Positions 33,721 through 45,691 of a stretch of DNA of 64,000 bases are shown one piece after another. Position 1 is the first letter of the stretch; each line of letters opens with the position of its first letter. Under the pieces are notes generated by a model. The model saw only the letters and a list, made by a program, of their open reading frames with translations, was not told the DNA's origin and searched no databases. Source of the stretch: Adiantum capillus-veneris (taxonomy: Eukaryota; Streptophyta; Polypodiopsida; Polypodiales; Pteridaceae). Both the position numbers and the translations under genes were made by a program. The stretch is from positions 89,458,342-89,522,341 of the forward strand of contig CM043953.1 of assembly GCA_014529385.2 (NCBI GenBank). Reading direction: 5' to 3'.

Positions 33721-34074
33721 TTGTGACATGCATTGAACAAATGTTGGACTCTCAGGGATTGTTTGTTCCCTTTTTTGCATCCAGGAGACAGTTCAAACTT
33801 TCCAATGCCTAAGTTGGATAGGTTTGTGTATTCATACTTTTAGGCTGCAAGTTCCCATTACAGAGAACCTATGGGAAAGATTCATAGATTGTCACCTTCT
33901 AGGGAATGGAAGTAATTGGTGGAAGTCTTCTACTACTCAATTCTATAGTTTGCTTATACCAGCTATGGACATATCTATTAGATGGAATAAATACTGGAGA
34001 TTTAACAGGTCACAATAGTGGTGGATACAGAGATTGGTTGCCTTATGTAGTCCCCTTGCTCAAACAAGAACAAA

Positions 34075-34473
34075 GTGTCTATGTGGAGACTACTCACAAG
34101 TTCTCTTCCCTGTGGAGAACTACTGCTTAAAAAATGTATTCCGGATGGGAAATGTCCTAACTGTAAGGCTATAGAAACTCTTAAACATATGTTTTGGAAT
34201 TGCAAAAATGTAAGGCAATGGTGGTTGTGGATTCTTCAGCATGTGCAAAATTGGGTACCTATTAAATTGTCTATTTTCTCTATGACTTTTCCGTTGTGCA
34301 AATATCCTAATGATGCTATGGAGTCCTTGAGAGTATGGTTACTTTTTTTCATTTGGAATGCCAAGAATTATGCATGCTTTGAGAAAGTCTCACTTTGTAG
34401 AGTCACTATCCCATGGGAGATCATTAAGAAAAAGATGATGGAGGATTGTCTAGTGTCTCTGATAGGAAGCTGA
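34075..34473 (+). pseudogene. LINE-2 C-terminal zf-RVT-like domain
   Basis: CPNCKAIETLKHMFWNCKNV is the C-x2-C-x6-8-H-x4-C cluster at the end of plant LINE RT proteins, followed by WWLWILQHVQNW. It matches the expected last domain of LINE-2 and ends about 100 bp before the A-rich tail. Confidence 0.7.
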
Positions 34474-34566
34474 GGGAGAGATGTTTGCAGTTTATGGCAC
34501 AACTCTGACATAACTGTAAGATGATTTGATGTAATTAATGTAAATAGAATTCCCACAAAAAAAAGC

Positions 34567-34569
34567 GAG

Positions 34570-34638
<69 letters not shown>
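34567..34638. repeat. (GA)n microsatellite
   Basis: About 35 uninterrupted GA units directly after the LINE-2 tail. The 34640-35020 stretch that follows shows no gene. Confidence 0.95.
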
Positions 34639-34641
<3 letters not shown>

Positions 34642-35019
34642 CCTTACCCCCTTCCTCTCTTCCTTCACCTCCTCTCTTCCTCACTTCCCTTCTTTTATGC
34701 CTTCCTTCCTTGAATCCTTTGCTTCATCTTCTTTTTCACAATACCTTGATGCTCCTAAAATCCCCTTATTTCCCTCTTCAATCCCTCCCCCAATTTTTTT
34801 GTTGTCATGGCCCCATGACAAGGGGTGGGAGGATCCTCTAATGACATGGCATGGCGACGATGAAGCTCCACCAAATTGGCCAACAATGATGCCGAATAGG
34901 GGCATCATCCTGTGCTAACTTACTTACACTTCTTACTTGTCTTCATCCGAGCATCATAGCGCTTGCTACGAATTTCTCTTTCCCCCACACCGACTCACTG
35001 CTCGTTGCCTGATGCATTG

Positions 35020-36085
35020 CCATGCCCCTTTTCCCTTTCCCTTCACACTTCAACCTTGTTTTGATTAAGTGGGCGGCCATCCCATGGGCAACCAATGGAA
35101 CTTTATCTTGGCCGTCCCTCCTTTGACTTCAATTCAAGCGGCCTTAGTGCTCCCACTTGGTTCACATGTCGCACAAGGTTTTGCCTAGCCAGCACGGCAT
35201 CATACAAAACCTTCAAGATACAAGTATAAGTGATTTCATTTGGTGAAAGACCTTCCCTTAGAAAAGCACCAACGGTTCTTTGCCACAGCTTAGTCGGGCA
35301 TATCTTGCAATCAACATTCTCCAAAGTGCATCACCTTCTACATAGATATCTGATAAAGCATTGTTGCCGAGCTCTATTATTTCCATCCAAGCACTTCCAA
35401 TCACCACATTAGGCACACATATTAACTAACGTAATGATGCTGACAGTATACCTTGCTTTCAAAGCACTGTATGAGATAAAATTCCAATCAAGATACTTCT
35501 TGACCTCTTATTTCCCTATTACCATGCACCACATTCCAGAACCTGGTCAAAAGCCAAAAACTCTTAATTTGCACAATCACTGAAGCGAACAAATTGGTAC
35601 AAAACTAGCCCTCAAGGAAACTTAAACTGCCAATATTTTGGCAACCAAAGCTCCAATTGCCAATCTGAAAAGACCGACCTGCTCCACAAAATGAGAATCT
35701 CAGTCCATGCATTCACATCATCCGTGACCTTTCATCTCTAGTTTCCAAATATGGTACAAATCTGCAGTCAAACTTAACTTCAAACTGACATAACTTTTTC
35801 AATGTAGCTCCATTTGACAAGCCGTAAAGACATGCCCGTAGAGCACCTTCAGCACTACAATTCTAAACCATATATATTTTTTTTAATCACCTCAGACATA
35901 CCCACTTTTAGCATCAAAAACATAGGTTATGACCCCCTGAAGCCACATCTGGCATACATTTAGCATCAAACCCTGCTTGTTATCAAGCCTTGGTCATAGC
36001 TCAATAAACATATGGACTTCAAAGAAGCTAAACTTGCATCCCCATGCCCTTTTTCCCATCATGGAAGCGGAGAGTCACGACACAA
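35020..36085 (-). repeat. PPR-derived dispersed repeat, copy R3
   Basis: It matches the 1-1046 block in the same orientation over its whole length. On the minus strand at 35103-35324 it reads FLREGLSPNEITYTCILKVL, a PPR start. It directly abuts the LINE-3 3' coding end (HDGKKGMGMQV at about 36028-36060), and R1 has a closely similar HDGKKGQEMQV there. Broken by stops and shifts. Confidence 0.65.
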
Positions 36086-36330
36086 CCTTTGGATTTCATG
36101 TGGGCTTCCATTAACATTTCCCTTGCCATGATAGCCCAACTCTCATCATAATTGGCAAGGGTGCATAAGAATTTAGCACATAGAGATAGGTCATGAGTAA
36201 CAAAGTCAAGTATGCCCAGTCCACCCTTTGCTTTTGGTTTGGCAGTAGTCATCCATAATTTACCCCATTGCCAGGGTCTACCAACATTCAGCTTATTCCT
36301 CCAAGAATTCCTTAATTGTTTCCAAAAAAG
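36060..36330 (-). pseudogene. LINE-3 C-terminal part (3' side of the copia-A insertion)
   Basis: Minus strand: LRNSWRNKLNVGRPWQWGKL, then KAKGGLGILDFVTHDLSLC, a standard LINE motif following the RT domain. The upstream RT half lies at 41957-43000. The two halves share the duplicated AAAAG where copia-A inserted. Confidence 0.75.
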
Positions 36331-36524
36331 TGAAGGAGTACGAGCGGAAGTACGACGCGAGAGAGAGAGTGCGAGAAGAAGAGCACGACGATATGGTGAA
36401 CTCGCTCTGCTGTAATGTGTAGAGCATAGTGAGTTCTTATTAGGTTTTAACAAAAGAATATGTGTACATACCTGGCGGCCCGCCCACTTACTTGGGCGAC
36501 CACATTGGGCTTTATACCCCAACA
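36331..36524 (-). repeat. Copia-A 3' LTR
   Basis: 194 bp, TG...CA. It matches 41765-41956 with few differences. Confidence 0.9.
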
Positions 36525-36655
36525 ACCTCCCACTTAAAGTCCAATGTGGTACTTTAAGTGTGAGAGAAGCTACTATACAAGCTAATATACAAGAGATGTA
36601 GAGAAGTGATGTACTACCCTACACCTAACTGCTTCCGAAAATGCGCAAAGCTCTC

Positions 36656-39623
36656 TTAGGGAAGTCCTTTTGTAAGTAGATCAGCACGATTTTTTGTGGT
36701 GTGAACTTTGACAAGCTGAAGTTGCTTATCCTCGAGCATTTTCCTGATGAAATGATACTTCAGATCCACATGCTTTGTCTTTGAGTGATAAACCGGATTG
36801 AGAGCCAATTGTATAGCACTTTGACTATCACAATATAACACAGGCATCTCTTCTTTGATTCCCAAATCTGTTACTAGTGGATTAGGCCAAATTGATTCTT
36901 TGCATGCCTCTGATGCTGCAACATATTCAGCCTCTGTAGTAGACTGAGTAACACAATCTTGTAATCTAGAACGCCATGATACTGCTCCACCAGCCAATGT
37001 AAAGACATACCCTGACGTAGACCTTCGGTTGTCTAAGTCACCTGCATAATATGAGTCTGTAAAACCCTTTACACTTAGCTCCTGACTCCCATAGCATATA
37101 CGCATACTCTTTGTAGCTTTCAGGTATCTCAATATTCCTTTCACTGCCTCCCAATGTTTCTTGCCTCGGTTTGACATGTATCGACTTACTACTCCCACTA
37201 CAAATGCAATGTCTGGGCGAGTAGCAATCATTGCATACATCAAACTACCCATTGTAGACGCATATGGAATCTTATCCATTTCAGCATGTTCTTCGTTAGA
37301 CACAGGACAATCTTGTTTGCTAAGTTTCACATATGGTGGCAATGGAACACTCAATGCCTTTCCCTTCTCCATATTCAAACATTGCAAAACCTTGTCAATA
37401 TACTCTGTTTGAGATAACCAAATCAACTTCTTTGATATGTCTCTCTCAATGCACATACCAAGTATATGACTTGCCTCACCCATGTCTTTCATGTCAAACG
37501 ATTTTGCCATCTTTGACTTCAAAGCTGAAATTTCTTCCAAGTGCTTGCCAGCAAACAATCAACATGTCATCCACATACAAAATAAGGATCAGCCAACTGC
37601 CATCCCTAGCCTTCTTTGTATATAGACAGTGATCGAACTCACTACGTTTGTAGCCTTGAGAAAGCATAAACTTGTGGAACTTATGGTACCATGCCCTCGG
37701 TGATTGTTTTAGGCCATAAAGACTCTTTAACAACTGGCATACCAAATCTTCCTTGCCTTTCTCAACAAACCATACTGGCTGCTGCATGTAAATTTCCACA
37801 TCTAAATCACCATGCAAGAACGCTGTCTTGACATCCATTTGGTGCAACACAAAATCTAATATGGCAACCGATGCAAGAAAGCATCTCAATGTAGTCATCT
37901 TGACCACCAGAGAGAAGACTTCATCAAAGTCAATGCCTTGTTCTTGCTTAAAGTCCTTGGCAACAAGCCTTGCTTTGTACTTTGGCTGACTATCGTGAGC
38001 GGTGATCTTATACCTATAAACCCATTTACAAGGTAGAGCCTTTTTGCCATGTGGTAATTTAACTAGCTTCCATGTCTGGTTTTTATGCAGATCTGTCATC
38101 TCTGACTGCATGGCTAATTGCCAATTCCCGGAGTCCTTCATTTGCACTGCTTCCTTGTAACTTGAAGGCTCATAGCAATCAGTCAACATGACATAGTTCA
38201 TAGATGGAACAAACTGATCAAGAGGTCGTGAGATCCGTCCCGAAATATGTAAAATAGGTGGCTGAGGCTCAGCCACAACCTGTGGTTCCACTCTATCCTG
38301 TCCTTGCTCCTCTTGATCCCTAACATTTTGTCTTGCACGTGCTCGTCCATCTTCTTGGAAGACAACTCTTCTAATCTCCTCAACCCTCTCTGGTTTAGAA
38401 TGATATTTGGCTTCATTAAAGTGAACATCATTGCTGCGGATAACCTTTCTGGATTCGGGATCCCAAAGTCTGTACCCCATCTCACCAGAATTACCATAGC
38501 CTAGAAAGATGCACTTTCTACTCTTTGGCTCAAGTTTGTTCCTAAATTCCTTTGGAACATGAATATATGCCTCACAGTCAAAGACTCTGAGATGCTTGTA
38601 TGAGGGAATTTTGCCTGACCATACCATCTCTGCCACTGAATCCTTCTGCAAAACCTTGCTAGGAGATCTATTTATAAGATGAACAGCTGTTGATACAGCT
38701 TCAACCCAAAACCCATTTGGGAGTTGTGCATTAGACAACATACTTCTGACCTTCTCTTGTATGGTCCTATTCATCCTCTTAGAAACACCAGTTTGAGGAG
38801 GATTGTAAGGAGCAGTAAGTTCACGTTTTATACCTTTTGACTCACAAGAGTCCTGAAAGGCCTTTGAAACATACTCTCCACCATTGTCAGTGCGTAAGCA
38901 TTTAAGCTTCTTGCCACTCTGATTCTCCACAAGTGTCACAAACGTTTTGAAAACACTAAACGCTTCATCCTTGTGCTTGAGAAAGTAAACCCATACTTTC
39001 CTCGAGTAATCATCTATAAATGTCATAAAGTAAGAAGCTCCCCCTAGAGATAGGTTAGGCATAAGTCCACACAAATCACTATGAACAAGTGCCAACTGTG
39101 TCTCTCTTCTATTGCTTCTATGATGATGTGGCTGTTGTGTTTGCTTACCATACAGACAATGTTCACAGAATTCAAAATCATTAAATGACAAGCCAGGAAA
39201 ATAATCAGAACGAGACAAGATTTCCATTCCCTTCTTGGACATATGTCCTAACTGGCTATGCCACAAACAAACGTTCGGCTACTCGGTTACATTGATTATA
39301 TTTTTAGAGACATTTGATACATAAATCATGTAAAGTCCTCAAGACTTTACTCCATGTGCTACTGTCATAGAACCCTTGGATATCTTCCACATGTTCTGTC
39401 CAAAAGTGGTGACGTAGCCAGCATCATCAAGTAAACCTGTGTTGATCAAGCTCTTTGTAATTGCGGGAACATGTCTCACATTCTTCAGTGTGAAAGAAGA
39501 GCCATTCTTAAACTTCAATTGAACATCTCCAACACCTAAGATCTCACATGTCTGCCCATTGCCTAGCCGAACATGATATTTAGTGGTCACATAAGAGGTA
39601 AACCACTCCTTGTTTGGAGACAC
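36656..39623 (-). pseudogene. Copia-A pol: protease, integrase, RT, RNase H (few lesions)
   Basis: After the frameshift at about 39623 the text reads HVSPNKEWFTSY (protease tail), then stops at about 39339 and 39285. The open frame 39266-37494 starts HSQLGHMSKKGMEIL and CEHCLYGKQ (integrase HHCC). It continues with RTDNGGEYVS and the catalytic core, then the RT with CKWVYRYK, HQMDVKTAFLHGDL and YVDDMLIV. A shift near 37558 leads to FDMKDMGEASHILGM and RNase H (YAGDLDNRRSTSGYVF, TEAEYVAASEA, ADLLTKGLP). All catalytic motifs are present. Only about two shifts and two stops separate it from a working polyprotein, so it was active fairly recently. Confidence 0.88.
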
Positions 39624-40597
39624 ATGAAGTGATGCCCTGAGTCTATAATCCAGTCACTCGGTGCATTTCCATCAGATGTTGTAAGAAGAGCTGAGTCCAT
39701 TGTATTCTTCAAGAAGTAGATGTCTCCTGACACTAGTCTGTCATCCTCTGCAATAGTGTTTGTCACATTTATTTCTTGAATCTTCACTGAGGACTTGTTC
39801 TTCTCACCATGGTCTTCAACTTTCTCTTTGCCTTTTTCTGCTTTCCATTCTCTGCAGTCTCTTTTCATGTGACCCTTCTTGCCACAATGGTAGCATTCTA
39901 TGTCACTCTTCCCTTTAGCACTGCGGGACTTGCTACGAGACTGATTCCTCTTTCCACCTTTGTAATTTTCTTTGGTCCTTACCCTGACAACTAAGGATGT
40001 TCCTTTGCCTTTGTCCATTGTCTTTCTATTGGTTTCTTCAGTAAGGAGACTGCCTTCTACACCTACTATGGTCAAACCATCTGGAGGTGCAGAATTACTC
40101 AAAGCTATGCAAAAAGTGTCCCAACTTTCCAGCAATGTGATCAACAAGAACATAGCTCTAACAAGTTCATCAAACTTGACACCTTGAGCTGACAACTGAC
40201 TGTACATGGTGTTGAATTCATTCAGATGATTGGACATAGGTGTCCCTTCTTTCATCTTCAAGTCAACAAGCTTCTTAAGACAGTATACCTGTGAAGCTGC
40301 ACTCTGCTTCTCATAAAGATCACTCAGCTTTGTCCATGCTTCATAAGCCGACATCTCGTCTGCTACATTGAAGTAAACGCTTTCTGCCAAAGTCAGCATA
40401 ATGGTAGAAAGTGCCAATTCATCCATTTTGCTCCATTCATCTTCGTCCATATCTTCTGGTTTTATCCCCTTGAGCGTTATAGGTTTTATCTGCTTCTTTT
40501 GTACCAACACGTGCCAAATCTGCTTCTTCCACAATGGGAAATTGGTTCCATCCAGCTTCTTGATATTGTAAAGAGCAGTGTCCTGTGATCCAGCCAT
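39587..40597 (-). CDS. Copia-A gag
   Basis: ATG at 40597 opens MAGSQDTALYNIKKLDGTNF. Gag features run in order: PLWKKQIWHVL, AYEAWTKLSDLYEKQSA, LKMKEGTPMSNHLNEFN (the copia UBN2-type capsid region), a Lys/Arg-rich linker, and the zinc knuckle CYHCGKKGHMKRDC. The frame reaches the protease start WIIDSG and is then lost through an apparent one-base insertion (the correct text ASLHVS lies in the next frame). Gag would form the particle that packages element RNA. Confidence 0.85.
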   Translation of the reverse strand: MAGSQDTALYNIKKLDGTNFPLWKKQIWHVLVQKKQIKPITLKGIKPEDMDEDEWSKMDELALSTIMLTLAESVYFNVADEMSAYEAWTKLSDLYEKQSAASQVYCLKKLVDLKMKEGTPMSNHLNEFNTMYSQLSAQGVKFDELVRAMFLLITLLESWDTFCIALSNSAPPDGLTIVGVEGSLLTEETNRKTMDKGKGTSLVVRVRTKENYKGGKRNQSRSKSRSAKGKSDIECYHCGKKGHMKRDCREWKAEKGKEKVEDHGEKNKSSVKIQEINVTNTIAEDDRLVSGDIYFLKNTMDSALLTTSDGNAPSDWIIDSGHHFMCLQTRSGLPLM

Positions 40598-40965
40598 AAC
40601 TACGCTTCACAGTAGTTTACTTTCCTAGGAAAAATTTGGCATATTTTCCCCGTAAACTGACCTCTGAACCAATATCAACCTGTCAAATGAACCAAGAAAG
40701 CTTCAGATTCTGCAGAAATTTCGACAGAGTCTCCTCTTTGGTGTACTCAAAAACAGGCCAAAAACAACTCAAAAAACCACTGTCTCTCACTGTAAGCTGT
40801 GGGTAAACCTGTCCTGCACCTGTATTGTCTCTCACTGTCCTGTCACTGTCCTGTAAGCATAGACTGCGAAAATGCCTCAACGGCAGTAAAGCAAAGATGC
40901 AATCCCAATTGTCTAACTCACAGTCAATACATCCTAGCTGCCTATCTAAGGGTGCTCGAGGGATC

Positions 40966-41055
40966 GCTCTGATACCAGTTGAAGGAGTACGAGCAGAAGT
41001 GCGACGCGAGAGAGAGTGTGAGAAGAAGAGCACGACGATATGGTGAACTCGCTCT
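40966..41055 (-). repeat. Extra primer site plus 76-bp LTR end inside the copia-A leader
   Basis: 40980-41055 repeats the last 76 bp of the copia-A LTR, and the initiator-Met primer site follows at 40977-40966. A complete LTR and primer site also lie at 41751-41956. The 41056-41750 stretch between them resembles leader sequence and has no gene. Confidence 0.85.
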
Positions 41056-41764
41056 AAGACCTGTATCACCGAAAGGATCTCAACATTCGAGAATCCCCCA
41101 GCTCAATAAAACGTCACTCGACCCTCAACAAAGGCTGCAGTAAATCTGACAGTACATAGACTTCCCACAAAGTCATACATCCACAAATTTCCCAATGTAT
41201 GTTGTAACCGCTGTGGCGGTTGTTTGCTGCGTGACTCACAGCCAGCAAACCCTCAACAGACATACATCATCTCTGACAATACATCCCATGTGGAAGTACC
41301 TGCAATGTCAGGATGAACTCTGGAATATCACGCAGCAAACACAAGCTACCTGATGAACTAGTGGATGTCGCCTACGGTCTGTGTGTAGGTGCACCCGTGT
41401 CGTATGTGACACGCCTCCAAGAATTGTGAGCCGTCCTTCGTTGTGTAGACAGCCACAAATCAGCACTCTGGAAGTGCAGATATCCTCAGCACTTGCAGTC
41501 GTAGGCCGAAACCCCAAATTTGCAGAGTCGGATCTGCACCCGCCAAGACCACGTAATTGAAAATGGCCTGCGCAGAGCTTTGTCGAAGCCGAATGGTGGC
41601 CGAGATGACCTCATAATGAAATTCTGAGAACACCGAGCCCTTTGTGCTCTCCCACAGGATTTGGGGCCATGTCTTCGCCTGTTGAATCTCACTCCAATGT
41701 GAGCAGGTGACTCTACCTACCTACAAATGCTGCCCCGAGCCTCGATCTGAGCTCTGATACCAGT

Positions 41765-41956
41765 TGAAGGAGTACGAGCGGAAGTGCGACGCGAGAGAGA
41801 GTGCGAGAAGAAGAGCACGACGATATGGTGAACTCGCTCTGCTGTAATGTGTAGAGCATAGTGAGTTCTTCTTAGGTTTTAACAACAGAATATGTGTACA
41901 TACCTGGCGGCCCGCCCACTTACTTGGGCGACCACATTGGGCTTTATACCCCAACA
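41765..41956 (-). repeat. Copia-A 5' LTR
   Basis: 192 bp, TG...CA. Primer site TGGTATCAGAGC lies two bases inside. Confidence 0.9.
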
Positions 41957-43000
41957 AAAAGACCTCCAATTTTCCTATGATGATTGTAGGAGTGGCAGTG
42001 TGTATGCTAAATACGAGATGAAGAAGGTATTATTTACCATAGCTCGGTAGTGGAAAGGAATCACGATGAGCTCCCAACGCTTGATTTTATTTTTTATTTT
42101 TTGTTGGACCCAATCAAAGGCAATCTTGTGAGTAATTTCTTCACCAACTAATATTCCAATGTGGCAAAAGATGCTGCCTCTCTTCACAACCTCTGTAGCC
42201 CAACATGCATTATCAAAAATGTTGCCTTCTGTAAAAGAATAAGCCTTGATTTTTCTATGTTGAATTGAGACCTTGACATTGTGGCAAACACCTAAACAAT
42301 CTCCAAGTCTAGCCTAACATTGATATCATCCACTTTTAGGAAGAGTAGCAAGTCATCTGAGAACATTTTCACAATTAGTTTGTCATCCTTGATTTGTAGC
42401 CCTTCAATTTTCCCTTGTGATGCCGCATCTTCCAACATTGCAATAAGCGGGTGAGTGCAGGTGGCAAACCAAAGAGGAGCTAAGGGACAACCTTGAAAAA
42501 TGGATCTCTTGTCCTCAAAGTAACAAAATATTCTTGAGTTGATTATGAGTCCAAAAGAGCTCCCTTTGCCAAGAGTAATAACAGCTTGACATATTCGTGG
42601 ACCAAAACTATTCTTGGATTGAATAGGAGTTTAGAAGAGCTCCCTTTGACAAGAGTATTAACAACTTGATAGATTTGTGGATGAAACCCCGAAGTCTGTA
42701 TCGTTTCTTCTACAAAAGATCAGATTTTCCTATCATAAGCCTTGTTAAGGTCCAATTGGAGAAGGACACGTTCGTGTTTCTTGAACCTAGCATACTCCAT
42801 ACCAATCATGACCGCCAAGATGTTCTTGTAATTGATCTACCTTTAATAAATCCATGCTAATGAGGAGAGCTAGCACGATCCAACACTGGGGACATCTGTT
42901 CAACAATCAATTTGATCTATTGGACAAACTCAAGACCTGTTATTCAAGCGAAAATTGTTTCATGTGAGAGAGGAACATGTATGTTACATGCAGAAGAAGA
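41957..43000 (-). pseudogene. LINE-3 reverse transcriptase (5' side of the copia-A insertion)
   Basis: Minus-strand pieces include QHGFIKGRSI-like text near 42860, GCPLAPLWFATCTHPLIAML at about 42450-42510, FSDDLLLFLKVDDINV at about 42320-42370 (FSDD in place of YADD), and IKNKIKRWELIVIPFHYRAM at about 42040-42110. This is the RT palm and thumb of a plant LINE. It is broken by many shifts and interrupted at 41956 by copia-A. Confidence 0.75.
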
Positions 43001-43254
43001 GAAGAGAAGAGAAGTTTTAACCTCATGGAAACAATCGCAAGAGACCTCAACCATCTATCCTACGAGTAGTGGTGGAAACAATCGCAAGTGTATTCATGTA
43101 AAGGGATGGCCCTTGCTAAGTTGTGAAATCCTTTGAAAAGGAGTTGTTTATCTTAGGAGCACAGAAAGATTGCCTATTATCATGAAGCTTTAGAGGGGAA
43201 AAGAAATATGAGAGATGATTGAACGTCCACGAAGGATCAAATCAACCTATGCGA

Positions 43255-43281
43255 TGTGAGAGTGAGCAGCAGAGAGGGTGC

Positions 43282-43378
<97 letters not shown>

Positions 43379-43679
43379 CTAGAAGCACAGATGCTCTACA
43401 AGCAATGCTCTCAATACGCAATGTCTGATTACAAAACCCCAAGAACTCCTTTTATAGGATTTTGAGTTGAGGTAGGGCAAAAAATGTGTAGCTGGGTCAA
43501 ATATAAAAGCCCATAAAATGGCTAAAATATGTGTGGACCTAGTCAAGATAAAAAATGACCGTCCGAAAACATGCTAAAGTGCCTGCCCATGCAACCTACG
43601 TGATGTGCAATGGATGGCCAGCCCGAGACAATCACTAGCTGTACAAAATGGCAAAGCAACGGTGGTGTAACTCTTAACA
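43255..43679 (-). repeat. Copia-C 3' LTR with (GA)n expansion
   Basis: Starts TGTGAGAGTGAGC and ends CTCTTAACA, followed on the internal side by CCCCCTCTC, the complement of a purine tract. An (AG)n run fills about 43286-43375. It shows weaker similarity to 50898-51280 (GGCCAGCC, then ACTAGC(T/C)GTACAA). Confidence 0.6.
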
Positions 43680-44760
43680 CCCCCTCTCAACACCGGATGC
43701 TGAGACAACTCAGATGAGTCAAAGGTGAGAAGCCAAAGTTCGTTGAGGTACAGCCTTCGTGAAGATGTTTGCAACATTGTCCACAGTAGGGACATACCTT
43801 AAATGAAGATCTCGAGCAAAAATCCACTCCTGAACATAGTGGTACTACGCCTCACTGTGCTTCGTCTGAGCATGAAAGATAGGGTTCTTGGCAATAGCTA
43901 TGCAACTATGATTGTCACACAAAAGACGTGTAGTAGCAGTCTGGGGAAAACACAACTCTTCGAGTAATCGTCGTAGCCATATGGCCTCACAAAGCAGCAA
44001 AGCAAGCTGCTCTATATTCCGCCTCTGTGGAAGATAGCGCAATGGTGGGCTGCCGCTTATTGCTCCATGAAATGGGTCCCGAGCCGAATGTGAACACTAC
44101 TCCTGTAGTAGATTTCTGAGCATCTGGATTTCCTGCCCAATCTGAATCACACCAACCAAGCGGGGTGCAACCCTTGGAGCGACCACACACCATGGTCCAA
44201 GGTGCCGTTTATGTATCGCAAAGTACGCTAGGCACACTGCCAATGTCAGATGTTGAAAGAACTGAGGACAAAAACTATGTAGGAGATGTTTGGTCAAGAA
44301 TAAGTTAGCCAAACGAGGTAGCCAACAACATTCCTGCACTGCTCCAAGTCAATCAGTGGGGAAGGATTATGAATCGATATGTTCTCCTTGAGCTGAAGAG
44401 GAGTGTCAATAGGTCTACAGCCTATCATTTGGAATCTCTCCAAGATAGCCTTGGCATACTTCCGCTGAGAAAAGAAGATGCTATTGGTGTGTGAAAGATC
44501 TCGAATCCAAGAAAATATTTGAAGCCTAGTTGTAGCCCAAGATCAGTCATTTCTAAACATGTCTCCATAGCTTGCATGATTGACTTGATCTTGCTGGTCC
44601 ATTGGCCTGTGAAAATGAGATTTTCCACATAGACAATCACTATTGCAATCAACAAGTCATGAGAGTCGACGTACATAGCAATACCCTTTAGCACCTCAGT
44701 AGTACTCATCTTCAATAGCATCTAGTATCCATCTTAACATCTCAGCATTTAGTCATTGTA
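43680..44760 (-). pseudogene. Copia-C RT/RNase H remnant
   Basis: RNase H text on the minus strand: LGWCDSDWAGNPDAQKSTTG and STEAEYRAACFAA (43987-44193), then LLCDNHSCIAIAKNPIFHAQ (43845-44042). RT text upstream: AIVIVYVENLIFTG (YVEN replacing YVDD) and MTDLGLQLGFKYFLGFEI (44425-44721). Stops and shifts occur throughout and the gag and integrase are missing. The 44761-45289 stretch up to copia-B shows no confident gene. Confidence 0.75.
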
Positions 44761-45289
44761 TCAGTATGTGTGCAAGAAATAAAGGAAGTACTTGCTTTGG
44801 AAAGAGAGCAAGGGGGCCCTTGAGGGTGGTTGGACCCAACATGCGGTGTCATCTCTTTTCTCTCTCTCTTTCCGTCTCTCTCTCGTTCATTGTGGTCAAT
44901 TCAGTTTCTCTTTTCAATTGAAGTAAAGTAACCTTGTGTTTGTGCGGAGTACTAGATCGGAGCTAAACCTTTCCACTGCATCTGACACTTCTTTTGCTAG
45001 GATTCGGAATAAGGAATAGAAGTTCCTTGGAGGTGATGAAAACGCTGTTGTCCAGCGATTTTCAGCGTGCTCGTACGCTCCCGGCATGGTCTGGAGTGGT
45101 GCAGAGGGTCTAAGGAGGGTGGGGAGTCAATGTCACTGCCCATGGTGGACTAAAGACAGAGAAAACACTAGTGGTAGGTGGCTGAAATCTGTCGATTTGA
45201 AGAGGAACAGGACCGGCAATGCACCGGATGCAACTCCATGTGCCGTAGGCAAGATCTGGTGGGAACTGAGCGCTGCCCTCTGTCATGGC

Positions 45290-45611
45290 TGTTGAGATGT
45301 CGAGCTCTACACCTTGAGCTGGCATCCACTACGGGTCTTGGCCGCTTACGGCATTTACTCACTGGCGCGTTAGGTGACTGACACGGAGGATCTCTGCCAG
45401 TGATTCTACAACTGGACTACACTTATAGTGCCAGCCTAGTACGCTTCTAGCGAGTTCACACTTAGTGACCGCATGTACATATGTGCTACTTTTCAGCTTT
45501 AGCACTTAGTCATTTTGTACTCTCTTTTCTGTGAAGAAGAAGAAGAAGCTTTCCATCTCTGTGTGCTTTGTGCTTGTCTTGTGTAGCTCTCTTGCATCCT
45601 CATTATTTACA
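45290..45611 (+). repeat. Copia-B 5' LTR
   Basis: 322 bp, TGTTGAG...TTTACA. Confidence 0.95.
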
Positions 45612-45691
45612 TGGTATCAGAGCCTGGTGCAGGCAAGAGAGGCTAAGAGAGCAAGATCATCACAATCCCTTCATTCGCAATCCACGACCAA

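Larger units (their letters stand above)
27714..34560 (+). mobile_element. LINE-2: decayed non-LTR retrotransposon, split by an SSR-rich insert
   Basis: The order is an ORF1 with a zinc knuckle, endonuclease, RT pieces and a terminal zf-RVT-like Cys/His domain. Coding traces pause at about 29960 and resume at about 32605 inside the same region (FFKIKKEK, then KTEIGRFNDKL), so 29960-32605 is a later insertion. The 3' end is near 34560 in an A-rich tract followed by a long (GA)n. Many stops make it non-functional. Confidence 0.75.
36331..41956 (-). mobile_element. Copia-A: complete Ty1/copia retrotransposon, 5626 bp
   Basis: The LTRs (36331-36524 and 41765-41956) are near-identical, and AAAAG target duplications lie at 36326-36330 and 41957-41961. 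The primer site TGGTATCAGAGC (initiator Met type) is at 41762-41751 on the minus strand, and the purine tract AGTGGGAGGT precedes the 3' LTR. The internal order is gag, protease, integrase, RT, RNase H. It inserted into LINE-3. The 5' leader is odd: a second primer site and a 76-bp LTR end occur again 785 bp downstream. Confidence 0.92.

Noticed and set aside
45612-45623. Possible tRNA gene near TGGTATCAGAGC
   Set aside because: It is a retrotransposon primer-binding site directly after an LTR; no cloverleaf surrounds it.
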